Made by a program: the position numbers and the translations under genes. Positions 50,101 through 64,000 of a stretch of 64,000 nucleotides of DNA are shown piece by piece. Each line of letters opens with the position of its first letter. Within the stretch, counting starts at the first letter, position 1. The notes beneath the pieces are model-generated. The model was not told the origin of the DNA. It worked only from the letters and a program-made list of their open reading frames with translations, and did not search any database. The stretch covers positions 124,001 to 188,000 of the forward strand of contig VTFK01000517.1 in the NCBI GenBank assembly GCA_009617715.1. The letters are read 5' to 3'. This stretch comes from Plectrocnemia conspersa. Its lineage: Eukaryota > Arthropoda > Insecta > Trichoptera > Polycentropodidae.

Positions 50101-50131
50101 CATTTGACGCACGCTCTTTTGACCGGCTGCC
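47128..50131. mobile_element. Foldback-type transposon with long motif-array inverted repeats
   Basis: The element is about 3.0 kb and is bounded by a 9-bp target duplication ATAATGTAT (47119-47127 and 50132-50140). It begins GGCAACGTCA and its other end, reverse-complemented, begins GGCAGCCGGTCA. Inverted repeats run about 340 bp on the left (to about 47466) and about 390 bp on the right (from about 49741). The outer 170 bp of each arm is an array of degenerate units of about 12-16 bases such as GTCAAAAGAGCGTGC, GTCAAATGAGCG and GTCATATAAGCGCT. The inner parts share GGCGGTAAAATTA-TATTTTATGTGCCAGAGCG. The core has no recognisable transposase, so it is non-autonomous. The design resembles foldback elements, many of which make 9-bp duplications. 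Confidence 0.85.
48467..48493. repeat. GC-rich hairpin inside the foldback element
   Basis: CTTCCCCCGC, a 7-base spacer, then GCGGGGGAAG forms a perfect 10-bp stem in otherwise AT-rich sequence, followed by another GC-rich 45 bp. The 91-codon ORF across it (48412-48687) looks incidental. Confidence 0.65.
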
Positions 50132-52108
50132 ATAATGTATGTATATCATACCTCTAATAAATCTTAGATATCTTAGATGTCAATCACATGGGAGTCAGTT
50201 TCATATATTTTTTATATGCTTATGGAATCTTTTACAGTTTAAAATAAAACCCTTTTACCAGTTACTAATATATACCTAACTATATAAACAAACAAATTGG
50301 ATTTGCGAATAAGAATTCGAATTTGTTACGCGGTCTATCATCTCATTTAAAATTCCCGTAGTAAACTTTACAGTGGAGTTTTAACGTCAGTTAACGATGT
50401 GAAAACTCCGAGGGTAGACGTTAAAAGATAGTAAACACCTGGGCCGTTCGTACGTGATGCTGCGAAGAGCACCTCTCCGTTAGAACCCTTTGTTTGAGAC
50501 TCGCCAATAAGGCATCAGATATTTAATATTTGCCTAAAGAGAAGCGACGAATTTGTACTAAAGTCGCAGTCAGGGTAATCTCGAAACCATGGGATGGGTA
50601 GGCACTACCCGTAGATCCGCTGGAGATGCTGAGCTAAACCAAAACATTCATCAGCTTCTGCGGTCACCGTTGCTGAGTTATATGCGGCGTGATGAAGGAT
50701 AAAATATACTTCAGACGCTCACGATGTCTCACCATTGCGTACTATACAAAATTAAAAATTAGTTTGAATGTCAATGACTCGTGAATTGTTAATAACCTAT
50801 ATTATTATTGTACCTTATATTTATTTTAAATCAATAAAACCAAAAACGCACTGGAAAATCTAAGAAATTTTTTTTTTTAAATATGATATTTTTTTTTAAA
50901 TAAACACAGAATAAGATTCTCACAATTTTTTTTTCTTAAACTAATAAAATGATAAAAGCTCATTACTCTCGCGTATCAACGAGTGAAATAATATTTTCTA
51001 TATAAGGCTTACAGTATTAGTTCGATTAATTTAATTAAAATAATATTCGCTACCGCACACAAAACTATTTTATCAAGTACAAAACCTATGAATTGTATTC
51101 ATTATTGCACAATCAAGTAATGCCTCGATTCATCATTATTAAAATTTACCTTTGCGTATAGATTATTAATATAAAGGACCACAGTTTCATAACAAGTGTC
51201 TAGCATTCGATGTAAAGTAGTATAGACTAGGAGAGCGTCGTGCATTATAAAATATCTCTATGTGAAAACAAACAACAATGGTGTACGTACAATAATTCAT
51301 TTCAATTATCACCTTCGTATTTCATTAAGAGAACAAAGCGACCTGGACTCACCGGCTTCCTCCTTTGTTCTGGCTGCAAATGAAAATTGTCGACTCGGCG
51401 AGCTTTGAGATGGTTTTCGTATTCCTTCGATTCAATTCCAATAGTTTATGATTGGCAAAAAAATGTGCAACCAGTGTAAATTCAATTACGGCTCGGTCGA
51501 TGTAAAAATAAATATAATTTGAGGTTCAGATTGCAAGGAACAATGCACAGATTCATAGCGGATTCGAAACTACAAATATTATATATATACATATAAAGTT
51601 CTCTCTCTGTGGCAGTTATTAAAATTCCTTTCGTCACACTTAAAACGTTTAACTATTAAGAATACTCGGAATACTAATCATTTCAAAGTGCATAAATAGT
51701 ACACGCTTTTAAGTTTAAGCAATACTACGATAAAGTACGATGTATACAGATAAATGTTTTAAATTAATTAAAATAATATGTAAGAAAGACATTGTAATTT
51801 ATTGTGAAAGTATTTTAAAAAAATTCACACTTTTTTATAAATAATATTATAAATATATTTAAAATCTAAGACGGGTATATTATTTTTGTGAATCCTACAA
51901 AATTATTTAGTCTATATAATATATAGTATCTATCGGTTCTCGGTGCAATTTCGTACCAGGATGTCCATTAAAGCGTCGTCTCCGAGATGGCTTAAGCCTT
52001 GACGTTTAGCTTTAATGAAACCTCAAGCAATAGAAGTCGTGGCATTCGAATAAGTAATAAGTTCTAAGCCCTCGAGAGTTTATTTTGGCTGGCAATACTA
52101 CCATCGTC
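50132..52108. other. Non-coding sequence with higher-complexity blocks
   Basis: Blocks at about 50395-50735, 51330-51545 and 51945-52100 have higher GC and little simple repeat. They lack open frames and carry motifs such as CAATTA and ATTA. They may be conserved non-coding DNA of a gene outside the window, or unrecognised old transposon pieces. Confidence 0.4.
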
Positions 52109-52690
52109 TTAACCCTTTGGTGTCTAATATCAATGCCACATTTTGGGCGAAGTTCAATAGCTCGATTCCAATTTTGGTTCGGGGTCTCGATATTTTTTTA
52201 TTATTAGCAATTGATAATAAGAAAAACTTTATTTTACCATTAATTAAAAGTCGGTTCTGTTGTGATTTATTTAAAATTTAATTACCGGCTATACAATCTA
52301 TTGTAGCCGGTAATTATATTACAATTTAATGCTTAAAAAATGTAACATACATTTATATTCAGAATTGTTATTATGCTTACTTTATATTTAAGCAAACATT
52401 TAAAGCAGTTAATTATATAAAAAATATATTTTTTTAGAATTAAAAGTCACAGTCAATTAGTCTAATTTTATGGGTTGGACTACCACTCGAAGAGGAGCAG
52501 AATTTTAACGAAATCTCGTAATATGATTTAGAATAAATTTAACCTCTTCGTTTTGCTACATTAGAGGGGGAACCGTCAAAATTGAAAGTGGGACCTTTAA
52601 AGGAATTAGCGATAGTAATTAATCAAGAGGAAATGGGATTATGTCATGTTAGAAATTCGTAGCAAGTTGGCGATTAGTCAGAAGGGTTAA
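52109..52690. mobile_element. Candidate piggyBac-like MITE
   Basis: About 580 bp lies between two TTAA sites. The left end is TTAACCCTTTGGTGTCTAAT; the right end reverse-complemented is TTAACCCTTCTGACTAATCG. The inverted similarity is short, and the TTAA target plus CCCTT start is the main support. Inside is a 12-bp perfect hairpin (52280-52291 with 52304-52315, AATTACCGGCTA arms). No coding capacity is seen. Confidence 0.45.
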
Positions 52691-55600
52691 AATGCAATTT
52701 AAACTGAGTTCTCAATACGGAAAAATAGAATTAAGAAAAATATTTTTAATTCATATCAAAAATAATTAGATATTAGTTCGCAAAATTTACAGTTCTTTTT
52801 AAGTAACACTTTTCTATTTTTGATTTTTATTAACTATAAACTATATACGAACACATGTAATACTATACGAAATCACTAACACAGTGTAAGTTTAATACTT
52901 ACATACATAAAAGGGTTATTTGCACAATAGCTAAGAACGTTTTTTTTTTGTTAGGAAAAATGTCAGTTGCTCTTCTGTGTTTAATAGAATAGTCACCTTT
53001 GTTTAAAAAAAATAGTAAAACTGACAACAATAAAGTCCATGGGGGCGTATGAAGCTCACAGTTAACATAACTGGTTCAATAACAAACAGTAATTGAGATA
53101 CTTCCTTAATGTAGATCTTAGTAAATAATACAATAAATTTTCACAAGGTTTATATTTTTTTAAATTAAATTTCAACCACTATCAGACGAGACACATTTTT
53201 ATTGATTTTACTTGTACTTTGTTAACGTTTTATCAATCTCATTAAAAATATTTTAATTCATAGTTGCTTCATGCAGATTATTCATTAAAGATATTTTAAT
53301 ATTTTAGTCTTGAAAAATACCTGAGCAACGGAACTGAGAATCGACAAAAAATATAAACCACTGGGCAAGGTCAACAAAATCTACTCAAAATCATTGGCTT
53401 TGCTAATTAATTGCCTATTGATGTTACTCACAATGTGCTTAATGTGTAACGTCACAGCGGAATGCAAGTATTAAGAGCACCACATACGATCGTATCTGCA
53501 AACCTTTCGCTATTTTGTACATAGTTTGAAATTTAAGAAAAGAGCAAAGCTGATCTCACAGGCCAGGATAAAATAGGTAGTGCTGATCCTTGTTCTAGAG
53601 CTTTAATAAGACCTAGTCGAAAGCAAGTAAAATATATTGCGTGTTATATTTGTACGAAAAATAATAAATAAAACAAATATAACATATCGACCCACACATC
53701 ACTATTAGTAGTATGCTTATGTTTGAGCACGTGACTCCCAAAATTGCCACTCGAGGAACTATCCCAGTGCGAAATGGTTAATGACGCGAAACGTCGAGAT
53801 TCTTATTACCGTCCATCAGCTCGGTAGGGTTAGGGCCGTCTGGGGTGAAATATTTTTAAACTATAAACGGTTCTTCGGAATGGTAATTGTCCTTGGGATA
53901 ATTACGCTCACAACCCTCGCAGGAATTTCATAATTGCAGCCTATCAAACCGAAAGCGTTAATTAAACTTTTTAGATCGTGCACACTCCCTGCTATGAGGT
54001 ACATATAATACATAGATAGCCATGTGTGTCTTAAAAGGTAATCGTATAAGCCTTCTCAGGAAAAATATTAATAACTATTATTTTGTATATTTAATGCCTT
54101 AAAATTTACAATGAAAAAAGAGAGAGAAATAATAAAATTAATTACCGTACATTTTTATTTTTGCGTTCCAACAACGACATAATGTGAATATATTTGGCTG
54201 CTTAAAATAATATATGCTCATAGCAGTGATTCTAAAATGCTTAAAATGTTTTTAAAAAATCGTTTTGATCCAGATATTTGATTATTAAAAAAATCCGAAG
54301 ATATTGAAAATTAAATTTGTGTGATTATTTTTAAATATCTAAAATATAATCTGATTTAAAAAAAAAATACTATAAACAACTTGCAGAAGTGTTTATGTAA
54401 TTAAACATTTTTGAAATATGTTCAAACAGCGACCATAGTTTTCGTTCGCGTCCTCTGTTCTTGCCTTTATAGGCTAGTACTGGAGCACTTTTTCTGGAAA
54501 TGGCCGCTCGAATGTTATATACGGTACATCAAGATACTGATATTTTCTCGTGCACATATAATGAAATAGTTCAGTTTGAATGAAACAATGCACACCTGTT
54601 GAGGTGATTTGTGTCTGTTCTCTTTTCATGTTTTTATATATTAATTTGTATATTAAAAAAAACATGTTATTGGTCAACGTGACGCGTTAAATTAACCTGA
54701 CAGTTTACGATATTCTTATTTATTTTATATTTATAAAAAAAATAAAAACACAAGTAAAAAAGGTTGGATCATAAATATTTTTTTTTACAAAAAAAGTATT
54801 TACGGTACTTTACGCAGGGTGTGTTGATATAGCATCTGCAATTGTACGTACCTAGACCCTGATTGGCAACAATTCAATTATGATGTAAAAAAATGTGGGG
54901 GGCGATGTTTTCGCCGACGCCGTTCGAATGGCGAATAAAACTAATTGGATCTGATGAAGCACGAAATTAATTTCTCAATTGCCGCCCGGCCGTTTGCGCC
55001 AATTTGCGTAATTGATATTTTCAATAAATCGGAATCGAGGGTCAAAATTTAATTTTATTTCGGCGAAGTCGGCGGAAAACCGGAATTGATTTAACGGACA
55101 ACGTCCGTTTGGATGAAAGTCGATTCACACAACCGTCTTGACGGCGTAGCGGCGTGCGTACAAACTTTTTGATCGCAAAGGGGTGACAGTAGAAAATATT
55201 AGCACGTACTCTAATATATTGTTTGGACCAATGAGAGTTTAAGGTTTAGTAACCCTAAGAGGTGTGACATTGCAACCAGTAAGAATCAGGTGAAAACTAG
55301 TGGGAATTTTATTAGATTATATTACATATATTGCGGCAACTATAGAGCCGTGGTGGAGAAGCTGGCGCAGGGATGATGTCTGTGAAAGATCATCAGGCGT
55401 CTTATAGGTAGCAATGAAGCAGTTCCTCTTGCTGCGATGATCATGTTCAGGAGGCTTAGGTCGTATCTTTGAGGCGGGGTAAATCTGCTAGTCTCTTCGA
55501 GTGTCTGCCGGAGTCTACCTGGTGACCAGATTTATGTATTCAGGCCTACAAAGCTTGCTGACGAATCAGAATCCAGCAGCTATCATTCAGACAATCATTG

Positions 55601-57474
55601 AACTCGCTTCTTTGAACAACACAAATACTCATACGCCTTTAGAAAGTGACATTTGCTTGATGGATATATCCGAAATTAAATTGTGTAACGGGATTTTTGT
55701 GGCCTTACGATGATATATGTTTGTAATATAAAATAAAAAAAATATGCAATGAGGCTTCTTATATATAATATCAAGACAATTCGTTTTGTCAATCAAATCG
55801 AGGATAAAAGCTCGTGATATATATTAAGTCTTTACCGCAAAGAAACTAATAATAAATTATCTTACTTTGATAATAAAATATTTCAAATCAAATACAAATT
55901 AATCGCTATAGTTTAAAGAAATCTCTCTTTTAAACAATATGTGACACGCGTTATGCAAAAAAAAGCTAACCGACCCATGAATCATTCCACACACTTGACT
56001 CTTTTTTTGACACCGGCTTCCCGCATTTTTTCACTTTATTTATTATTTTCTCCGTTCTGGTGGGCATATTTAAATAAATAAATATTTTTCAGGCCAGGAT
56101 ATTTCCATCCAAGGCCCATCCATTCTGGTCATGCTTCACCGGCAGGCGCGCATCTCTCATCCCCCAAGGCACTATCGTCAATGTTCGACGGGATTCGAAT
56201 GGAGAGTGTGGGGGATTCATCCCCCAAACTCGTAAATGTGCCATTCATATTTGGCGTCATGGCAAATGTGAGGTATTACGACTGCCATAAATCACAGAAT
56301 GAGCGCGAGACGTGTAAGATGATCATGACGATGAAAATAGCTTGTTGAAAAAATACGTTGTGAGGATCTGACTGGAAATATTTATGTTATTAGATATTAA
56401 GCGATGACGCTGTGATGCCAACATATTTTTTTAATATTTATTATTTTAGCTACAAGTTAATGATTCTTACATATATATATATATATATTATTACATTAGC
56501 TTATTTTATTTCATATTTATATTATTACTTTCGCTAAGTTTTGTTTCAATAACATTCGTTCACAAATTCATTTTTTTCTGTATGTAAATGATTGTGGTAT
56601 TTTATCGATCTCATTTGCCATCAGATTATTCCTACGATCTTAGTGGGAACATTTTGGTAAAATAAACTTTTACTAAAAATCTCTGAATCACCTTGAGAGC
56701 AAGTGTACTTTTTATTTTGTGATAAATTGTTGACCATCGTGAAGCATTGGAGTATGACACTATTAGGACACGATTATCTTGATATAATTTAAATGAATAA
56801 ATAAATAAAATACATAACAATAAATAATATTTACTTCGTTTTATAACTGAAGCCTTGTAAAACAAAAAAAATATTAAAGAGTAAACTTTCAGAGATTTAC
56901 AAAATTATACGATTAAGAAAATAATGTTTCGTAATTAACCATAGTAATTTTTAAATGTGTCTCGAAAGTAAATTATGTACCTTTAGAGTTTAGTCGTTAT
57001 CGAATCGCTTCGAAAAGTGTTCGAGCGTATTTCGAACGCGTCTCTCTGTTAAATACACTTTATTTCCTTTACTTTGTTGGACTTAACTTTAACTAAAGTC
57101 AAATGGCGTGCTAAAATGGAGTGAGTGAACGGAAAGCGAGGATGATTTATATGTGGTACACGACGTGTGAGTCGTGTTTCATAGAAATTTTACTTAAATC
57201 TTTTAAAATGATTATATTTTATGGTTTAAAATATATAATAATTTTTAACTATTTTTTGAGTAAATAAGCTACTCTACAATATAAATAAATGAATATATTA
57301 AAAAACTTAGAAGAAAAGATAATGTTCTGTATAATTATCGTCTCATTAAATTATTAAAAAAAAACGCGTTCAAAGAAATTTTTCTGTAAAAAATTATGAG
57401 AGCTTTGTCAAATATTAGCTTAATAGGCTTACAAGATATATTTATACTAATTATAATATTTTTTCCGATAATTT
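52691..57474. other. Gene-free region with possible conserved non-coding blocks
   Basis: Simple AT-rich DNA alternates with complex blocks at about 53700-53980, 54895-55160, 55320-55520 and 56085-56340. The 54895-55160 block is notable for TTAATTT, CAATT and GCGTAATTGA words, as in homeodomain-bound enhancers. No ORF above about 70 codons has a family signature. A piece at 53395-53440 is related to 14935-15000. Confidence 0.4.
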
Positions 57475-57482
57475 GTCTAGAA

Positions 57483-58747
<1,265 letters not shown>

Positions 58748-59287
58748 GTCTAAAAGATTAAGTCAAATAGCAATAAAAAAAAACAAGAAATCATTTCATC
58801 TCAAAAATACTATATTTATACAAATATTTTGAAGTTATTTTTAGCAGTTAAACATATTATTTTTAAGTAAAGAATCACAGACAATTATTGAGATTTAAAA
58901 CACAGACATGTATTCATTTTACTAAAATTACATATTAAATTGTAAAATCTAGAATTCAATTGTGTAAATCAGAGAATACCCGTTATTTATTAAGGTGACA
59001 GTTATACATAAAAATACATCTTAATATATTGTAAATATCATAGTACTATGTAATTGCAATGGATCATATACTTAATTTCATTAAAATTATGCATTTTTGT
59101 TAAAAAAAAATTTTGTTGTTAAAAAAATATGATTTTACATTTTTAATTTATACATCTCAAGTATATTTGTATTTGCCTTGATGATGAAACATATATTAAT
59201 AAAAACAGTATACTCTATGCATATTATATAAATGGAAATAGGACCACATTTTTAATCCTGAACAATATTTTTCTATATAATTTTTTT

Positions 59288-60026
59288 TTAATAATCTCCG
59301 CATGTATTTGCATACACCTTTATATGATCAATAGCAAAGTCATTAGTGCTATATAGAGGTCCGCACAATAAAAGAATCTGCAAATCGAAAAAATACATGT
59401 TTATTTATGGTAAAACATAATATTTATAAATAATGACTACCTGAAAGTTTTTTATATTCAATTCGCTTAAGCTGACTGTCCAATCTTGCCACTTTTCATT
59501 TTGTGACGAATAATGTTCATTAAACGTGTACCATTTAATTAGGACAGTTTTTTCACTATCATAATCATATATATTTACTTTACATTTGTCTTGTATTGAT
59601 TGATATGGATCATACATTTGACCCAACAAGTGAAAAATAAAAGTTGGGTTCTTTAAGTTATAAAAATTCCGTTCTGAACAATAGTAGTGCATATCGCTTT
59701 TAAACTTTTCTATCAATTGTCATATAAGATGTAGATCCGTTTGGTTGGTTAAAAAAACCTTCATTTCTGTGCACTTTTGCTTCTACGGAATAATCTTTTA
59801 CAATAAAATTTTCGTAACCCCTTTTACAACCGCTATCAAATATTTTTGAAACGCCGTTTTCGAAATTGTCATAAATACACAATTTCTCTGAATGATTCAT
59901 TGGAGCTTTTATCGTTGTTGCAATTAGATTATCATCATAATCAAACAAAGTTGTGTGACAATTCACCAATAAAAATAGTAGGCTGATAACGACCAGACAG
60001 ACATGTACACTATTTTGTAAACTCAT
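59288..60026 (-). pseudogene. Distant MAM-like family member with one frameshift
   Basis: Exon 1 runs 60026-59441 and the last exon 59377-59288 (ILLLCGPLYSTNDFAIDHIKVYANTC). Signal peptide MSLQNSVHVCLVVISLLFLLVNC, CIYDNFENG, DSGCKRGYENFIVKDY, NQPNGSTSYMTI, then YYCSERNFYNLKNPTFIFHL, CKVNIYDYDSEKT and WQDWTVSLSELN are all present. Exon 1 is 586 nt, one base over a multiple of three. The frame changes near 59700-59715, directly after TSYMTID. Both halves are otherwise clean, so the lesion is very young or a sequence error. It lies about 23 kb from the main cluster, beyond a transposon-rich stretch, and is clearly more diverged. Confidence 0.8.
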
Positions 60027-63000
60027 TTTGAGCTAATTACAACGAATAATTCAATTATAGTACTAAAAAAATCATCGAAAAACTTTACTTTTATAGCAAT
60101 ATCTAAAATTAAACACCGGATGCGGTAATTATTAAAATTAATAGAAGATAGTTATTTTAAAAAATACAAAAACAACAAAATGAAGTTTGGTTAATATGTG
60201 GTAAAGTAGATTGTATTATATAAGCGAATTATAATGAAATAAACATTAGGTTTAGTGTTTTAAGATAGTATTATCATTATATATTTTTTTAATTAAATTA
60301 TATTTGTTAGTTGTCTTTGTGTAATTGCAAACTAGTAAAAGAACAAAATTTAAAGTTTTTTTTTATAACAAATTTTATCATTTACTAATTAGTTACAATT
60401 TTTATTTTACCAATAAGTTTATTATAAATTGCGGATCATGGCAAATGGCGTGTTAAAAATATTATATTAAAATATTTTTTTAAATATAACAAAAATGAAT
60501 GTCCTTCATTTTGTACATAGCAAATTTTTCAATGAAGATTTTTTCTATGTTTTGTGCATACGATTAAAAAATCTTTTGATTTTTGATGATTTTTACTATT
60601 CTAAAATTTTTTATGCGCAGTGATCTATCTCTAGATGGGCGGCATTCTAAGTTATTTAAAATTATTTAGTAAGAGTGTATTGGTTACAATAGATTTATAG
60701 TTATTATCTGGCGATAATATATTTTATATTAATGTCAATGAGGTTTTAAATGAAATCAAATCTGAAATATTAACAAATCTGTTGTAAGAAATATTAAGGT
60801 TTAAGGTCAAATGGGTGTAATTTAGCAGCCAAATATACGTCATAAAAGCGGTATTAATTTTTGTTTAATTATGGTAGGTCATAAAAGCCAGAGAGCCTTT
60901 TCTGGAGTGTCGAGTTGTATTATTGTCGTCTGTGATTTTGTGGAGCAACTTTTATCAGTCGTGATATGCGTTCGTAATGCATCCTAGACAATCCGCTGAT
61001 GTCTTTTGTGTTGATGCAGTTTCCTGGCTCGTTTCTACTGCTATGACTAAGTGTCACATTTTTTTTATTATTGCATGTTGGTTCTCCTTCTGCAAAACGT
61101 GTTAACGCCAGAATAGAAATGGTCCAGATAAATACTCAGACGACTCGTAACCAAACAGTCAAAGGACAATTATGATGTACGCATGGTAGAATGTATTGTC
61201 TAGTGCGCTTCATTTTGAAACTAAAAGTAGTTTTTTTGGTGGTACTTATAAACGTTAAACGTTTAAAGGATATTATTATTTTTAATAATTTAGTCACAAA
61301 ATCTCAGTTTTATTTTTGTTTATATACTATTTGTGGCCCCATTGTGATGACGGCTTGATTTCTCTCTTTGCTTGTTGCAGAGCTATTTATTCGTGAATAT
61401 TGTTTTTAGGATGGTATGTAAAATGCGCAAGAATAAAAAAATATTAAAATTCATTGTGTTGTGGTTATATTACGTTATCTGTTACTCTCTCTTGTTGACA
61501 ATATTTTTAATTAAATCCCGAAAAACAGAGACACTCAGTTCTTTTCAACGAGCATTTTTCACTATAGAAACATAAAAAATCATTGAAAAAAACGTATTCA
61601 CTAATAATAGCACAATGGATGGGAAATGCATTCACGCGCCTAGGAAAATCCCTTTGAGGAAAACTCACGCTGAGGAGTAATTGTTTCGTCACAGAAGCCT
61701 TCTTAATACAATAAAAAAAATCGCGTGCAATGAGAATTTTTAACGCTGTGTTTGTTCGCTAATAAATTCATTTTTCCACTAATTAATTTCTAGCAAACTA
61801 CTAACAGCTGTATTCCATAAGTAAAAAATAAAATTGCAAATAATAGATATTTTTAATTTTGGAAACTATTTGGTAATCAAAATATTTACAAAATCTAGAA
61901 CATTTCACCAGTCAAATAAATAAATCTCTCATAAATGTTTTATTTCATTTTTATGCGCTTTGTGGCATAGGAAAAGCTGCTTTATATTTAAATATAATTT
62001 TCTTTAGTAAAATGCTTGACAAGAAGTGAGTTCCTTTTTTATTTAGAAAAAGCCCTGATAATATGTATTGTTTTTTTACTACAGTGACGTATAAAGGTAA
62101 CCTTGTATGTCACGATGTTATTAATTTTCTTTAAAACAATATCAAAAATAAAGTAATATTCTTATAAAATATATAATAATCGGACTTTATTATGATATAA
62201 GAAAAATAAGAGCTATAGATTACCCTTGCGTAGCTCTTGGAAAGTAATATTATACTTAATACCTTATTTTTAGGCATAAAAAAATACAGTTGATAAACGA
62301 TTTCAGAATTTAAACGATCACATTAAAAAGACAAACAAATATATAGTCTTAATAAATTTCCTCTCTCTGTTAAATTTCACCCATGACGACTATAATTATG
62401 CGCGTTATCTCCTGGTTATAATCTAGCAAATTTTGGCAATTTAGTAAAATGTGTCTCGAGATGTGCATTAGGATAATTATACAGTTTGCTAATTCTGAAG
62501 AAATAAATAATTTTAAATTACAAATATAAAACTCGACTATATAGATTGAAGCTTTAAAATGTATAGCATAACCATATTATATGTATATATGTTTACTGTA
62601 AAACAAGATTCTATCGATTTATTAAACAGAATCACATTCATTTCAGATCAATCAATGACATTTTTTTTATATATAATAAAATAAATCTGCGCAAAACTAG
62701 AGATTTATGACAAGAACATAGTTTAAATAAAACATTTGCCTATCATTATTGTTTTATACTTGGTCAAAGCAATATAATTACTTATTCAAACATAGTTAAA
62801 TAGCAAAGGTAAAATTAGAACATTGTTTTTTATCTAATTTATTGTATATATTTCATATGTATATGATTTAGAATAAAAAAATCAGAATGCTTTATAATAA
62901 ATAAATACTTTGTTCACAATAAGTGCAAAATGTAAGTTAATTTTAGAATATATAATTATTCTATTTTTATTAAAATTCGTGTTGTTTTTTTAAATTATCA

Positions 63001-64000
63001 ATTGATCATTAAGTGAGAAAAACTTTTAATGAATTCGCTGTGAACTTGCTAAAATTCTTTAATTAGAATGTTTTTCTGCGTCACTCTGTTTTTCATAAAT
63101 AAGCACTGATTTTTAACCCTATATAAAGTTTGTTTCGATAACAATAAAGTCGAGCTTCATTGTCTGTAGAATGACTTTTCGGATTGGACAGATTCTTAAA
63201 TTATTAAAACAATTAAACTTTGTGACATTTTTTTTTAATTATTGTAATCTTAAAGAATGTTTGATGATAAATTAAAAATAAAAGAATTTTTGATCCCTAA
63301 GTACATTTATCTTCAAATCATTAAGATCTGTAATAACATTAAAATATATTTTATTATTTAAGGAATTAAATAAATACGTTTATGCAATGACAAAAGTAAA
63401 TTAGAATTAAAATATGAAAACTATTGCAATATCACTTGTAAAAGTATCGCAGATATTTTTCTACGCAAATATAAGATTAAGTTATCTGTATGTGGTTTTA
63501 AACACTGATTCTAAATAAACATAATTTAACATGTTTTCGAAATTTCAATCTATGATTCAGACCGCATTTGATTAGTTGAGGTCAAATATAAATAAAAATA
63601 TTTTTAAGTCATTGTTGTGAAATGAGTATGATAATGATTATTCATAGATTACTTGTGGTAAACATGTATAAAACATAAATAGTTAATAAAAAAAATATTT
63701 ACGTTCATCTCATCATTCTAAGCATATTTCACAGTACTTTAAAAGTTATTAAGAATCATCGCAGCAATACAGATGATTGTTATTCATTTAAAAATAAAAA
63801 AATGACCAAAAAACCGTTTCACTTAAATTATGTCGATAGATTAAAATTCTGGAAATATTGCATGAGAGGCGCGTTTTATATTGAAAAATATTATTCACGA
63901 ATACTATATAGCAAATATATGAAAATTTTACCAAATATTATAATTATGAAAAAAAAAATGCTTCATCAATCTAATCTTTTTTGGCACATTAGAAAGTAAA
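60027..64000. other. AT-rich right end of the window, no supported gene
   Basis: A GC-richer stretch at about 60880-61180 has a short open minus-strand frame (about 61047-60930) without a known signature. Small ORFs at 61372-61575 and 63802-63999 are Lys/Ile/Tyr-rich and not distinguishable from chance. The last one reaches the window edge and could in principle be a first exon. Confidence 0.4.

Noticed and set aside
56474..56490. AT dinucleotide run
   Set aside because: Ordinary microsatellite, as at 12636 and 13165.
61372..61575. ORF of 67 codons with hydrophobic stretch
   Set aside because: Short and AT-driven; the apparent membrane segment is common in random AT-rich frames.

Overview
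The window is strongly AT-rich insect genomic DNA, most likely lepidopteran. Support comes from two intron-split insect odorant receptor genes (7tm_6 family), GT-AG introns throughout, and a transposon set typical of insects: mariner, Jockey-like LINE, hAT, piggyBac-like and a foldback-type element. No rRNA, convincing tRNA, CRISPR array or bacterial-style operon is visible. The assignment to Lepidoptera is an inference.

Region 1 (1-12.5 kb) holds two tandem odorant receptor genes on the + strand. The first is cut by the window edge; the second is complete (416 codons) and carries two alternative-looking copies of exon 2, both exactly 193 nt and both phase-compatible with the neighbouring exons. 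Region 2 (12.5-17 kb) contains an uncharacterised basic, probably nuclear protein gene on the - strand with a 20-nt first coding exon, a doubtful small ORF and a perfect 32-bp palindrome.

Region 3 (18.8-36.6 kb, with an outlier at 59.3-60.0 kb) is the most distinctive part: a birth-and-death cluster of fast-evolving genes for secreted or membrane-anchored ectodomains that resemble MAM domains in layout (N-terminal Cys plus acidic FE-G motif, central Cys pair, last strand ending AIDxIxVYxDxC). Every member has a phase-0 intron just before the final strand. There are two subfamilies: a mucin-like, transmembrane-anchored type on + (18.8 and 21.1 kb) and a small secreted type on - (24.6, 26.3, 30.2, 60.0 kb). 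One gene (33.7 kb) fuses both domain types through a Thr/Glu linker, a decayed copy of that fusion lies at 31.1 kb, and a single-domain copy at 36 kb has a shifted frame in its signal peptide. Several members are freshly broken by single-base frameshifts. The 18.8 kb gene has lost its membrane anchor by running into an inverted relic of a minus-strand paralogue.

Region 4 (38-64 kb) is nearly gene-free. It holds transposon fossils whose boundaries can be read: a LINE nested in a DDE transposon with a 10-bp target duplication, a 3.0-kb foldback-type element with about 340-390 bp inverted repeats made of short degenerate motif units and a 9-bp target duplication, a decayed hAT with 8-bp target duplication, a piggyBac-like MITE candidate and LINE reverse-transcriptase scraps. 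Between 50 and 57 kb are non-coding blocks of higher GC and complexity that look like conserved regulatory DNA rather than genes.

The ectodomain cluster probably supplies variable extracellular binding or adhesion proteins; no function can be assigned from sequence alone. All statements rest on reading this sequence; no database search was run.
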